This document shows positions 1-8,031 of a stretch of DNA of 11,647 nucleotides, one piece after another. The DNA is taken from assembly GCF_020216685.1 (NCBI RefSeq), contig NZ_JAIWNS010000166.1:1-11647 (forward strand), given 5' to 3'. Source of the stretch: Methanospirillum hungatei. GTDB lineage: Archaea > Halobacteriota > Methanomicrobia > Methanomicrobiales > Methanospirillaceae. Positions within the stretch are counted from its first letter, which is position 1. Each line of letters begins with the position of its first letter. Both the position numbers and the translations under genes were made by a program. The notes beneath the pieces are model-generated. The model was not told the origin of the DNA, ran no database searches, and saw only the letters and a list, made by a program, of their open reading frames with translations.

Positions 1-135
1 AATCTGACCTGGCGCGAGTGCAGTACCATTCATGGTCTTCTTAGGCGTTCTGAGTGGCATATTGTACCCCCACAAGGAGAGGAAAGCTCTTCCCATCCGG
101 ATCGCACGGATCCTGATCATAATGATAAACCGTAA
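1..135 (+). CDS. C-terminal end of an unidentified protein (partial)
   Basis: Frame 1 is open from the first base of the window to a TAA at 133-135, giving 44 codons with no start in the window, so the gene begins upstream. The first half is mixed helix-like sequence (beginning NLTWRECSTIHGLLRR). The last 18 or so residues are hydrophilic and rich in Ser, Asp, His and Pro, as in a disordered C-terminal tail. It lies on the same strand as every other protein gene here and stops 21 bases before the dcd start, which suggests cotranscription with dcd. I do not recognise the family. A competing minus-strand reading over 41-250 runs into dcd and is less credible. Confidence is limited because only 44 codons are visible. 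Confidence 0.45.
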   Translation, partial: NLTWRECSTIHGLLRRSEWHIVPPQGEESSSHPDRTDPDHNDKP

Positions 136-156
136 TCGAAAACAACAGATCGGTAC

Positions 157-714
157 ATGATCCTTGTTGACTGGCAGATAACGGATCGCATCGAGCGTGG
201 ATATATTGGTATTGACCCGTATAATCCTGAGTTAATCCAACCAAATTCAATTGATATCAGGCTTGGAAATCATTTTGTCTGGTATACACCAGGTGATGAG
301 ATCATCGATCCATATATCCGTGATACTGTGACCGGCGGGACTGAGGAGATGACTGCCGAGAGCATAGTCCTCCATCCCGGCCAGTTTGTTCTGGCAGAAA
401 CTATGGAAGCTATCAGCCTTCCTGATAATATTGTAGCCAGTATTGAGGGAAAGAGCAGCATTGCACGACTTGGTATTGAGCTTCATCAAACCGGAGGATG
501 GATAGATGCCGGATTTGCCGGGTCTATCACCCTTGAGATGTGTAATGTAAATCAGCGCCCGGTCAGGATGCATGCCGGAATGCCAATTGGTCAGCTGGTC
601 TTTTACACGACTGAGCGGGCACTCTGTCCGTACAATACCAAAAAGGATGCAAAATACTTAAACCAGCGACAAGCCACGCTTTCACGATATTACGAGAATA
701 AAAAACGATCCTGA
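157..714 (+). CDS. dcd: dCTP deaminase family protein (possibly bifunctional dCTP deaminase/dUTPase)
   Basis: A 185-residue cytosolic enzyme of the trimeric dUTPase/dCTP deaminase fold. The family converts dCTP to dUTP and ammonia; in some archaea (for example Methanocaldococcus jannaschii) one protein goes on to dUMP and pyrophosphate, feeding thymidylate synthesis. Visible motifs are NSIDIRLG near residues 30-37, the substrate-binding GKSSIARLG at 98-106, and the catalytic block [16 protein letters not shown] at 113-128, whose Glu127 matches the catalytic glutamate of the family. GMPIGQLVF follows at 141-149. The length is normal for the family (about 175-205). ATG 157 puts the conserved N-terminal segment directly at the start; no clear Shine-Dalgarno sequence precedes it, so translation may be coupled to the gene ending at 135. 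The sequence alone does not separate the monofunctional enzyme from the bifunctional one. Confidence 0.92.
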   Translation: MILVDWQITDRIERGYIGIDPYNPELIQPNSIDIRLGNHFVWYTPGDEIIDPYIRDTVTGGTEEMTAESIVLHPGQFVLAETMEAISLPDNIVASIEGKSSIARLGIELHQTGGWIDAGFAGSITLEMCNVNQRPVRMHAGMPIGQLVFYTTERALCPYNTKKDAKYLNQRQATLSRYYENKKRS

Positions 715-735
715 TATGCTCATAACTTCAATACA

Positions 736-742
736 TTTTTTT
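736..742 (+). terminator. oligo-T terminator after dcd
   Basis: A run of seven T residues lies 21 bases after the dcd stop, in the dcd-thrS gap. Archaeal RNA polymerase commonly terminates at such T-runs without a hairpin. A separate TATA-like box before thrS agrees with transcription ending here. Confidence 0.35.
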
Positions 743-774
743 GGAAACGTTTGTTCACATCGATGAAACCTACC

Positions 775-789
775 CGGGTTTTATACCCG
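775..789 (+). promoter_or_regulatory. TATA-like box embedded in a perfect inverted repeat, upstream of thrS
   Basis: The bases CGGGT-TTTAT-ACCCG form a 5-bp dyad with a 5-base centre. The TATA-like TTTTATA (779-785) sits inside the dyad. If this box is used, transcription would start near 810, leaving a leader of about 24 bases that contains the thrS ribosome site GGAGAG at 819-824. The pentamer ACCCG also appears twice as a direct repeat (772-776 and 785-789). The arrangement could be an operator over the promoter or just a chance palindrome. Confidence 0.35.
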
Positions 790-833
790 ATAAACATCAA
801 CATATATGGATATTGTACGGAGAGATCTGATTC

Positions 834-2666
834 ATGCGCCTTCTTTTAATACATTCTGATTTCATTGAATATGAAGCGAAGAAAAAAACAAAATTTGCAG
901 AAGATCCCTGTAATCCGGCCGATCGCCTCGATGATGCATTAGTAGCCTTTTGTGCGGTTGAGTCACCGGATGCTGATGGTATTGATGATGTCATCAGTCA
1001 GACGGTCAGTGCTATCGGCGAGATGGCCGGTAAGGTTGAATGTAACCGGGTAATGGTATACCCGTATGCACACCTCTCCTCGGATCTTGCAGCACCGGAT
1101 CTTGCAGTTGCAGCCCTGAAGGCTATCGAAGAATCCCTGGAAAAAGCAGGATACGAAGTTAAACGAGCTCCATTTGGCTGGTATAAATCGTTCTCCCTCT
1201 CCTGTAAAGGACACCCGCTTTCAGAACTCTCCCGGTCTATCACCCCGTCAGAAGATGCGGTAAAACCTGAGAAGAAACATATTGAGCATAAATTCTTTGT
1301 TCTTACACCTGAAGGCACTATTCATGATGTTCAGGAGTACATGGATGACTCTCCGTTTGCCGCTCTTATAAAAAAGGAGATCGGAACTGCAGTGCCGGTT
1401 GGTGGCGAACCGGTCCATGTTGACCTGATGCGTTCAAAGGAGTTTGTGGACTATGAGCCGGTATCAGATGTTGGTCATCTTCGCTGGCTCCCTCGAGGAA
1501 AACTGGTCCGTGACCTATTAGCAGACTATGCTCTTTCCCTGGTTCTAGACTATGGGGCAAGTCCGGTTGAGACTCCGGTCATGTATGACCTTGCAGATAA
1601 AGCCATCTTTGAGCATGCAGACAAGTTTGGTGAGCGGCAGTATCGGTTCAAGTCAGGGAACCGTAATATGATGCTCCGGTTCGCCGCCTGTTTTGGTATG
1701 TTTACCACCATGCGGAGTATGCATATCTCACCTAACCATCTGCCGATGAAGATGTACGAGCTTTCGACCTATTCATTCCGTCATGAACAGAAGGGTGAGG
1801 TTATTGGTCTGAAGAGACTTCGTGCCTTTACTATGCCTGACATGCATTCGCTCTGTAAGGATCTTGAGAATGCCCTGACCTGTTTTGAAGAACAGCTTGC
1901 CATCGGGTGGCAGACCGGGCGTGACTTCGGCACTGAGCTGGTTGCAGTATTCCGCTGCACTGAGGAGTTTTATTCAGAATATGAGGGATGGATTCGGAAG
2001 ATTGTAAAAGACTCCGGTGTTCCGATTCTGATTGAAACTCTGTCAGATCGGGTCCATTACTGGATAGCAAAGATTGACCTTGCTGCAATAGACGGGCAGA
2101 ACCGGCCGATTGAAAACCCGACCGTTCAGATTGATGTAGAAAGCAGCAGACGGTTTGGGATAAAATATCATCTTGCTGATGGAACAGAAGTCTATCCGCC
2201 AATTCTTCACTGTTCTCCCACCGGCTCAGTTGAACGGGTGTTTTGTGCAATCCTTGAAAACACGGTAAACCAGAAGGTTGCACATCTTCCTACCTGGCTG
2301 ACCCCAACCCAGGTCCGGATAATTCCGGTCACTGATAATCATCTTGGGTATGTAAAAGACCTTGCAGAAAAACTTACCAAGGCACGGATCAGGGTAGATG
2401 TTGATGATCGTGACGACTCCTTAAATAAAAAGATACGGGCTGCAGGCATGGACTGGGTGTCTTATGTAATTGTGGTTGGAGATTCAGAGGTGAGTTCAGG
2501 AAACCTTACCGTAACCGTTCGTTCTGAATCAGAACCAAATAAACCACATAAGATCACCTGCACTGCAGAGAAACTGATTGAGATGATCGGGAAAGAGACT
2601 TCCGGAAAGCCATTCAGGCCATTATATACTCCCCGGATGTTATCTCTGAAACCAAGATACATCTAA
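834..2666 (+). CDS. thrS: threonyl-tRNA synthetase, archaeal type with editing domain
   Basis: A 610-residue class II aminoacyl-tRNA synthetase that charges tRNA-Thr in the cytosol. Residues 1 to about 140 form the archaeal D-aminoacyl-tRNA-deacylase-like editing domain that removes mischarged serine. It starts [14 protein letters not shown] and carries PFGWYKSF (113-120, with Lys118) and CKGHPLSE (124-131). The catalytic core spans about 200-480: motif 1 lies around 243-250, motif 2 ([19 protein letters not shown]) at 315-333, and motif 3 ([12 protein letters not shown]) at 458-469. Cys286, His338 and His459 match the three zinc ligands that select threonine. The anticodon-binding domain is about 490-600. 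The ATG at 834 has GGAGAG nine bases upstream. The length is normal for archaeal ThrRS and every expected domain is present. A tRNA-Thr gene lies about 7.7 kb downstream. Confidence 0.97.
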   Translation: MRLLLIHSDFIEYEAKKKTKFAEDPCNPADRLDDALVAFCAVESPDADGIDDVISQTVSAIGEMAGKVECNRVMVYPYAHLSSDLAAPDLAVAALKAIEESLEKAGYEVKRAPFGWYKSFSLSCKGHPLSELSRSITPSEDAVKPEKKHIEHKFFVLTPEGTIHDVQEYMDDSPFAALIKKEIGTAVPVGGEPVHVDLMRSKEFVDYEPVSDVGHLRWLPRGKLVRDLLADYALSLVLDYGASPVETPVMYDLADKAIFEHADKFGERQYRFKSGNRNMMLRFAACFGMFTTMRSMHISPNHLPMKMYELSTYSFRHEQKGEVIGLKRLRAFTMPDMHSLCKDLENALTCFEEQLAIGWQTGRDFGTELVAVFRCTEEFYSEYEGWIRKIVKDSGVPILIETLSDRVHYWIAKIDLAAIDGQNRPIENPTVQIDVESSRRFGIKYHLADGTEVYPPILHCSPTGSVERVFCAILENTVNQKVAHLPTWLTPTQVRIIPVTDNHLGYVKDLAEKLTKARIRVDVDDRDDSLNKKIRAAGMDWVSYVIVVGDSEVSSGNLTVTVRSESEPNKPHKITCTAEKLIEMIGKETSGKPFRPLYTPRMLSLKPRYI

Positions 2667-2694
2667 AACCTGTTTTTCTGTTATTCTCTTCTTA
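2667..2694 (+). terminator. pyrimidine-rich tract after thrS
   Basis: Directly after the thrS stop the sequence becomes T/C-rich, with T5 at 2673-2677 followed by further short T-clusters. This suits a hairpin-free archaeal terminator. The 72-base gap then supplies an A/T-rich stretch ahead of the next gene. Confidence 0.35.
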
Positions 2695-2738
2695 CGTATT
2701 TTACGAATATTCATTACCTTTCATTCCCATTTCATCAT

Positions 2739-3158
2739 ATGCCAAAAAAGCGGCTCTCTGTCATCGATGCTGACCGGTGCGTCGGGTGCCAGTCCTGTAT
2801 GTTTGCCTGCACCCGAAGGCTTGGTTTTGGCGGAGTATCCAAATCTGCAATTCATGTAAGTTCAGTCGGAGGGATCGAACGGGGGTTTTCGGTAAGAGTC
2901 TGTCGGGCATGCCAGGATCCCCCCTGTGTTCATCTCTGTCCGGAGAAAGCTCTCCTGCCCCGTGATGTTGGCGGGGTCACTCTTCATAAAGATAAATGCA
3001 CCGGGTGTAAAAAATGCCTGGAAGGATGCATCCTCGGGGCAATATCCTGGGATTATGAGGAGAACCATCCGATCATCTGTATTTACTGTGGATATTGCGC
3101 ACAGTACTGCCCGTATGAAGTCATTGAACTGCAGGAGATGATGGCTGATGAGTTCTGA
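2739..3158 (+). CDS. four-cluster [4Fe-4S] electron-transfer protein, partner of the AOR-family enzyme
   Basis: A 139-residue cytosolic ferredoxin-like protein of the HycB/DmsB type. Sixteen cysteines fall in four groups: Cys14/17/20/24, Cys55/58/63/67 (spacing CX2CX4CX3C), Cys87/90/93/97 and Cys114/117/120/124. This is the number needed for four [4Fe-4S] clusters. There is no signal peptide or membrane segment. Its stop codon overlaps the next gene by 11 bases, so the two products are very probably made together and work as a complex that passes electrons from the pterin enzyme to an unidentified acceptor. The closest functional parallel I know is the small four-cluster subunit AorA of Aromatoleum aromaticum aldehyde oxidoreductase; BamC of the benzoyl-CoA reductase system is a related arrangement. 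The ATG at 2739 starts just before the first cysteine group, and no strong ribosome site is seen. Confidence 0.92.
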   Translation: MPKKRLSVIDADRCVGCQSCMFACTRRLGFGGVSKSAIHVSSVGGIERGFSVRVCRACQDPPCVHLCPEKALLPRDVGGVTLHKDKCTGCKKCLEGCILGAISWDYEENHPIICIYCGYCAQYCPYEVIELQEMMADEF

Positions 3159-4923
3159 TACTCCTTTGTCACGGGTTTTGTTCATTAATCTCTCTTCCTG
3201 GTCATTTCATACAGAAGAGCGGCCCGATCTCTTTCAGGAACGACTAGGTGGTGCCGGAGCTGCTATCAGGCTGCTTGAGGAATGCTGCCCGCAGGGGGCT
3301 GATCCATTGGGCCCGGAAAATCCGATTATATTTTCCGTTGGAGTTGCAACCGCTCTCTTTCCTCTCGCATCGAAATGTGTTGCCATGTTCAAATCACCAT
3401 TGACCGGAAACCTGGGTGAGAGTCATGCAGGGGGCCGGACGGCAGTTGCAATCAGGTCAGCAGGATATGGTGCCATCGTCATTACCGGGAAAGCGTCACA
3501 TCCAGTGTATCTGTCAATAACAAAAGACGGCGTCGCATTTCGTGATGCACGGGCATTATGGGGGACCGGACGGAGTGATACTGCCGCACGTATCATTAGG
3601 TCAAAAGATGGAACACCAGGAACCAGAACGATATTGAGGATTGGAAGAGCCGGAGAGAATCTGGTCAGATATGCCAGCGTGACTTCAGAGACATACCGGC
3701 ATTTTGGCAGAATGGGGCTTGGGGCAGTATTTGGTTCAAAAAAACTAAAAGCAGTCCTGATTTCAGGCGATAATATCATCGAGGTATCTGACCGGAAGAG
3801 ATACCGGGACCTTTATGACCGGCTTTACGACCAGGTGACCAGATCTCCCCTCATGCAGAAGTATCATGAGATAGGAACACCGGTGAATGTCAAATCACTC
3901 TCTGCAATGGGATCTCTTCCGGTGAAAAACCTCACTGAACAAAGACTGGAGGGCTCTGATCAGTTATCCGGAGAAGAGTTTGCCCGGCTCTTTCTCTCCC
4001 GTCGTGTTGCCTGTTCCCATTGTCCGGTCAGTTGTATCCATATCGGTCAGATCAGGATTCCCTATCCGAATGATCCGTACTTTTACAAGACCATCCCGGT
4101 GAGTTATGACTATGAACTGATCTATGCTCTTGGATTCATGCTTGGAGTGTCAGATCCTACTGACGTCCTGAATCTGATTGATATCATTGAACAGACCGGA
4201 GTTGATGCCATGTCAGCCGGTGTCTGTGCTGCATGGGCAACCGAAGCGATGATTCATGGACTAATAGATGAACAAATGACCGGGGGTATCCGACTCTCAT
4301 TTGGTGATGCTAAGCAATACCTTGCATTTTTCGAGTCTCTGGCACGACAAAAGGGTGAGTTTTACCAGAACCTGGGGAAAGGAGTATCGTTTGCAGCCTC
4401 TGTTTATGGTGGTGACGAATATGCTCTTGCCTTTGGAAAAAATGAAATGGCCGGATACCATACCGGTCCTGCAGCATATATCGGATATATCTGTGGAGCA
4501 CGCCACAGCCACCTTGATAATGCAGGGTATAGTGTTGATCAGAAACCGACAGAAAAATTCCCTGAAACTCCCGAAAAAATTGCTGAAGAATTGTATGAAG
4601 AAGAAGCATATCGTCAGATCCTCTCAGGCCTGGTGGTGTGTTTCTTTGCCCGTGGCCTCTATACCCGAGAAATTATTCAGGAAGTCTTGTCTGTCTGTGG
4701 GATATCCATGACGATAGAAGAACTTGATGCCCTTGGAAGAACGATCCTTGCTGAAAAATACCGGTTCAAGGTCCGTGAGGGTTTTTCCTTAGAACCAGAT
4801 TCAGTGCCCATCCCAAAGAGAATACTTGAGCTGCCATCCGGCCGGGGAGGAATTGAAGAAGAGGTGATTCGAAGGGGTGTTGCCCGGTACAAAGAGTTAC
4901 TTGAAAATAAAACTTCAGAATAA
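3148..4923 (+). CDS. aldehyde ferredoxin oxidoreductase family protein (tungsten/molybdenum pterin enzyme)
   Basis: A 591-residue cytosolic enzyme. Family members oxidise aldehydes to acids using a tungsten bis-pyranopterin cofactor and one [4Fe-4S] cluster. Family marks are LGGAGAAIRLLEE (33-45, usually LGGRGLGA), SPLTGNLGESHAGG (83-96), and GRAGENLVRYASVTSE followed by GRMGLGAVFGSKKLKA (187-202). The cluster ligands are Cys289, Cys292 and Cys296 in CSHCPVSC, with Cys498 as the distal fourth. The length is normal (about 600). The ATG at 3148 lies inside the end of the preceding Fe-S gene, with AGGAGAT about nine bases upstream, indicating translational coupling. The substrate cannot be read from the sequence. 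Glyceraldehyde-3-phosphate or formaldehyde oxidoreductase relatives and benzoyl-CoA-reductase-type BamB share the same fold, so only the family name is safe. Confidence 0.93.
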   Translation: MSSDTPLSRVLFINLSSWSFHTEERPDLFQERLGGAGAAIRLLEECCPQGADPLGPENPIIFSVGVATALFPLASKCVAMFKSPLTGNLGESHAGGRTAVAIRSAGYGAIVITGKASHPVYLSITKDGVAFRDARALWGTGRSDTAARIIRSKDGTPGTRTILRIGRAGENLVRYASVTSETYRHFGRMGLGAVFGSKKLKAVLISGDNIIEVSDRKRYRDLYDRLYDQVTRSPLMQKYHEIGTPVNVKSLSAMGSLPVKNLTEQRLEGSDQLSGEEFARLFLSRRVACSHCPVSCIHIGQIRIPYPNDPYFYKTIPVSYDYELIYALGFMLGVSDPTDVLNLIDIIEQTGVDAMSAGVCAAWATEAMIHGLIDEQMTGGIRLSFGDAKQYLAFFESLARQKGEFYQNLGKGVSFAASVYGGDEYALAFGKNEMAGYHTGPAAYIGYICGARHSHLDNAGYSVDQKPTEKFPETPEKIAEELYEEEAYRQILSGLVVCFFARGLYTREIIQEVLSVCGISMTIEELDALGRTILAEKYRFKVREGFSLEPDSVPIPKRILELPSGRGGIEEEVIRRGVARYKELLENKTSE

Positions 4924-4943
4924 TCATATGAAAATGAACAATA

Positions 4944-4953
4944 TTTTTTTATA
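4944..4953 (+). promoter_or_regulatory. T-run and TATA-like element between the AOR-family gene and the flavoprotein gene
   Basis: The bases TTTTTTTATA lie 21 bases after the AOR-family stop. The T7 run could terminate the upstream operon. The overlapping TTTTATA is a plausible TATA box for the gene at 5017, placing a start site near 4978 and leaving a leader of about 40 bases that ends in AGGTG at 5008-5012. Confidence 0.35.
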
Positions 4954-5016
4954 CTCTTAATCCCTGTATACCTAATTTACAGACCTTTCATTCGGGTTTG
5001 AAGGGATAGGTGCAGT

Positions 5017-5751
5017 ATGAAAATCATTGCTTTTAATGGAAGTCCTCGTGCAGAACAAAGCACTACAAATCTTATGGTCTCTGCATTCCTAACCGGAGCT
5101 GAGGAAGCAGGAGCTATAACTGAACAGGTTTTCCTTTCCAAAAAAAATATCCGGTATTGTCTTGGTTGTTTCACCTGCTGGTTAAAAACTCCTGGAACAT
5201 GTATTCAATCTGATGATATGGGAGAACTCATTTACAAATTTCTATCTGCCGACATTGTGATATTTGCAACTCCTCTCTATATGGACAATGTATCCGGGAT
5301 TATGAAAAATTTTATGGATCGTCTCTTACCTATTGGTGATCCTCATTTTGAGAAGGATGAACATGGTGAAGTAAGGCATGTGAAAGTAAAAACAAATATT
5401 CCGAAATTTGTAATGTTATCGAATTGTGGATTTCCTGAACAGACTCATTTCCAGGTGCTTAAACTATTAGCAAGAAGATTGGCACGTAATTATCAGACAG
5501 AATTAATTGGAGAGATATACCGGGGAGCTGGAGCTTTGCTTCAGGAACCAAAAATTCAAAAAATTGCTGCTCAATACCTTGTCCTTCTTAAAAATGCAGG
5601 TCAGGAAGTGGTTAAGGATGGGATAATATCGCAGGAAACAACACTTCAGCTTGATATGCCACTTATTCCCGATCCAAATTTTGTTGATATATTTATTACA
5701 AATATGAATACGTATATGGACGCCACAATTGCTGAATTTAAAAAATCCTGA
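5017..5751 (+). CDS. flavodoxin-fold FMN reductase / iron-sulfur flavoprotein-like protein
   Basis: A 244-residue soluble protein. The N-terminus has the FMN phosphate-binding pattern GSPRAEQSTT (8-17) after a beta strand, and ATPLYMDNVSG (84-94) is the second FMN loop typical of NADPH-dependent FMN reductases. Between them, Cys48, Cys51, Cys54 and Cys62 form CX2CX2CX7C. A compact motif of this kind binds a [4Fe-4S] cluster in the Isf iron-sulfur flavoproteins of methanogens, although some flavodoxin-family members carry similar cysteines without a proven cluster. The protein is longer than Methanosarcina Isf (about 190), with an extra C-terminal region after about 180. The likely role is electron transfer or quinone, oxygen or disulfide reduction; the substrate is unknown. 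The ATG at 5017 has AGGTG four bases upstream. The gene reads visibly more A/T-rich than thrS or the AOR-family gene. Confidence 0.88.
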   Translation: MKIIAFNGSPRAEQSTTNLMVSAFLTGAEEAGAITEQVFLSKKNIRYCLGCFTCWLKTPGTCIQSDDMGELIYKFLSADIVIFATPLYMDNVSGIMKNFMDRLLPIGDPHFEKDEHGEVRHVKVKTNIPKFVMLSNCGFPEQTHFQVLKLLARRLARNYQTELIGEIYRGAGALLQEPKIQKIAAQYLVLLKNAGQEVVKDGIISQETTLQLDMPLIPDPNFVDIFITNMNTYMDATIAEFKKS

Positions 5752-5807
5752 TATTTTTTCAGCCTATGATAATAAATCCAAGCTATTTATATTATTTAAT
5801 CTAAATC

Positions 5808-5816
5808 TTTTAAAAA
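5808..5816 (+). promoter_or_regulatory. TATA-like box for the ABC transporter operon
   Basis: TTTTAAAAA lies with its centre about 25 bases before the ATG at 5838. No Shine-Dalgarno sequence precedes that ATG, so a leaderless transcript starting at or near the ATG is the simplest reading. A second A/T-rich block at 5784-5799 is an alternative. Confidence 0.4.
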
Positions 5817-5837
5817 ATAAGTTACTTTTTGCATACT

Positions 5838-6551
5838 ATGGCATATATTATTGAAACCGAATCGCTGACCAAAAAATTTGGCGATCTGGCCGCAGTCAAT
5901 ACCGTAACATTGAATGTCAGAAAGGGATCTCTCTTTGGTCTCTTAGGTCCGAATGGATCTGGAAAGACAACAATGATCAAGATGCTGACCGGTCAGATAC
6001 TTCCCTCATCCGGGAATGCCCATGTTCTTGGTCTTGATGTGGCGACAGATCCGGTTGGTATCAGAACTTTGGTTGGAATTATTCCGGAACAAGAATCTCC
6101 GCCAAGTTTCCTGACTGCCATGGAATATCTGGAATTTATCGGTGATATCAGGAAGATTCCTGATCTGGAACAAAAAGCTGACTGGTGGTTTGATTTTCTG
6201 GAGTATGGGGATAAAAGAAATGTGCTCTGCAAGGATCTCTCCCGAGGAACCAGGCAGAAACTGATGCTCACCCAGGCATTTATCCATGATCCTGAACTTG
6301 CCCTCATTGATGAGCCGCTCATCAACTTTGATCCAATTATGCAGGAAAAAGTAAAAGGTTTCTTTGTCTCATATACGAAACAGGGGAATACGCTCTTTAT
6401 ATCCACTCATCTGCTGGAAACGGCTGAAGAGATCTGCTCTGAAGTTGCCATTCTCCATCTGGGAAATCTGCTCTACACCGGAACCATGGAATCCGTCAGA
6501 GAAGGTGGCCGTCACCTGTCTGATCTCTTCCTCTCTCTGGTAAGGAAGTAA
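5838..6551 (+). CDS. ABC transporter ATP-binding protein
   Basis: A 237-residue cytoplasmic nucleotide-binding domain that powers the membrane protein encoded two bases downstream. Walker A is GPNGSGKTT (37-45), the Q-loop glutamine lies in IIPEQE, and the signature is LSRGTRQK (134-141), a departure from LSGGQ. Walker B is LALIDE with Asp158-Glu159, and the switch histidine is His191 in STHLLE. The D-loop reads INFDP instead of SGLDP. The best resemblance is to the CcmA/NatA-like ATPases of two-component exporters. A TTG at 5829 would add three residues. I chose ATG 5838 because the TATA-like box is correctly spaced for a leaderless start and neither codon has a ribosome site. The transported substrate is unknown. 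Confidence 0.94.
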   Translation: MAYIIETESLTKKFGDLAAVNTVTLNVRKGSLFGLLGPNGSGKTTMIKMLTGQILPSSGNAHVLGLDVATDPVGIRTLVGIIPEQESPPSFLTAMEYLEFIGDIRKIPDLEQKADWWFDFLEYGDKRNVLCKDLSRGTRQKLMLTQAFIHDPELALIDEPLINFDPIMQEKVKGFFVSYTKQGNTLFISTHLLETAEEICSEVAILHLGNLLYTGTMESVREGGRHLSDLFLSLVRK

Positions 6552-6553
6552 CC

Positions 6554-7960
6554 ATGGCTGGGCTATTTATGAATATGATGAAGGAAGAATGGCGGATTCA
6601 TTCGACCATGTTCGGGAGTCTGAATTTTGCCCTCTTTCCTGTGATGATCTGTGCCATTGCGTTTATGGGTACATTTCTTCTTCCCCTGATCCAGGCATCA
6701 ATGCCGATTGGGGATCTTGTCATACTGATTCATGCACAATATCTGATGCTTGGGTTCATGGTCGGAGCATTCGGCCTTCTTGGGAATGAAGTGATGAACC
6801 GTCGGTTTGGTCAGGCCAGCCTTCTTGCCTTCTCTGCCCGGACCTTGCCCATGAGTCCCCGGAATATCTTTACTATTTTTGTGCTCAAAGATACCTTGTA
6901 TTATTTTTTCCTCTGGATCTTTCCCCTGGGTGCCGGTTTTCTTATTGGTTCCCTCTTCACCGGAATTCCGTTTTTTTATACGCTGAATATACTTCTTACG
7001 CTGACTCTCTCATTTCTCACCGGCATGTCTGTTGTTTTTTTCCTGTCATCCCTCTATCAGAGATCAGTAAAAGCCCTCTTTTCATTCCTGATTTTTACAG
7101 GTTTGGTTTTTCTGGGATGGTTCATGTTAACCGGAACAAACCCGGCAACACTTTTTCCACCGCTTATACTCTTTTACCAATTCTCCTGGCATCTTCTTCT
7201 CGGAAGCGTTATGGTGGTTCTGGTTCCATGTTGTATTGCTCTTTTCCTGTTTTCTCCTGATATTCAATCCGGAACAAAAAATTATCCGAATCGGATGAAA
7301 CCACTCATTCGTCATCTGAACCGATTTCCAAATCCGCCCCTTGCTGCAAAAGATGTGATTGATCTCTGGCGGTCCGGGAGTATTGTCGGTCAGACTATCT
7401 TTTCATTTCTGGTGCCGCTTATTATTATCTGGTTCTTTCTCTCCCTGCTTGATGAGTATGTTTCAACGATTCATCTTCTTTTGACTTTTGCGATGATAAC
7501 CGGGATAATTGCTTCTACCATGTACACCTGGCTGTGTATGTTTGATTCATTTAGTGTGTATGCTCTTCTTCCGCTTCATGTCAGAGACGTCATTACCAGT
7601 AAAATCACGTCTTTTACGCTCCTTCAGGTAATTCCGGTTTTCTTCATGGGGGTGATAACTCTTCTTTCCGGTCAGGGAGAATTCCTGCTGCCGGTTCTGG
7701 TATTGACCTTATCTGTTTCGTATTATGTCCTGGCTGTCTCTATCTGGCTGACCGGATTATCGCCCAGTGTTCTGGTGTATGATGTCCGGGTGATGGTTCA
7801 GTATTTTTTGCTTATCGGTATTGCGTTGTCGATATGTGGTTCCCTGACTTCAATAAATCCATGGTTTGGTCTGGCTGGGGTGGGGCTGTTTATTCCGGCT
7901 TTTCTGCTGGTAAGATTGGGGATGAGGAAATGGGCCCGGGAGGAGGTGGTTGGATATTAA
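6554..7960 (+). CDS. ABC transporter permease, about 12 membrane segments
   Basis: A 468-residue integral membrane protein starting two bases after the stop of the ATPase gene, with AGGAAGT just upstream as ribosome site. The two clearly form one operon and one transporter. Hydrophobic segments lie around 22-46, 54-77, 109-132, 140-165, 172-192 and 200-233. A polar, basic loop follows at about 235-275, then further segments near 278-299, 305-329, 352-372, 378-400, 413-431 and 438-455. This is a 6+loop+6 layout, so one chain could supply both transmembrane halves or could dimerise. The N-terminal MKEEWRIH resembles the amphipathic start of ABC-2-type exporter permeases. No substrate-binding protein is encoded nearby, which favours export over uptake. 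I cannot name the substrate. Confidence 0.85.
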   Translation: MAGLFMNMMKEEWRIHSTMFGSLNFALFPVMICAIAFMGTFLLPLIQASMPIGDLVILIHAQYLMLGFMVGAFGLLGNEVMNRRFGQASLLAFSARTLPMSPRNIFTIFVLKDTLYYFFLWIFPLGAGFLIGSLFTGIPFFYTLNILLTLTLSFLTGMSVVFFLSSLYQRSVKALFSFLIFTGLVFLGWFMLTGTNPATLFPPLILFYQFSWHLLLGSVMVVLVPCCIALFLFSPDIQSGTKNYPNRMKPLIRHLNRFPNPPLAAKDVIDLWRSGSIVGQTIFSFLVPLIIIWFFLSLLDEYVSTIHLLLTFAMITGIIASTMYTWLCMFDSFSVYALLPLHVRDVITSKITSFTLLQVIPVFFMGVITLLSGQGEFLLPVLVLTLSVSYYVLAVSIWLTGLSPSVLVYDVRVMVQYFLLIGIALSICGSLTSINPWFGLAGVGLFIPAFLLVRLGMRKWAREEVVGY

Positions 7961-8031
7961 ATAATTTTTACGTGTTAATCGAGGAGTATCAGGAAAAAAT
8001 CTTATGAATATTTCCGATATTCATTGAACAC

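Noticed and set aside
41..250. 69-residue minus-strand open frame across the start of dcd
   Set aside because: It overlaps the first 94 bases of a well-supported + strand gene and runs against the local gene direction; no recognisable family.
715..833. T-box-like leader controlling thrS
   Set aside because: The gap is only 119 bases, lacks T-box elements, and T-box control is a bacterial mechanism.
5829..5837. TTG start adding three residues to the ABC ATPase
   Set aside because: ATG 5838 is a stronger start and a TATA-like box is correctly spaced for a leaderless message; neither codon has a ribosome site.
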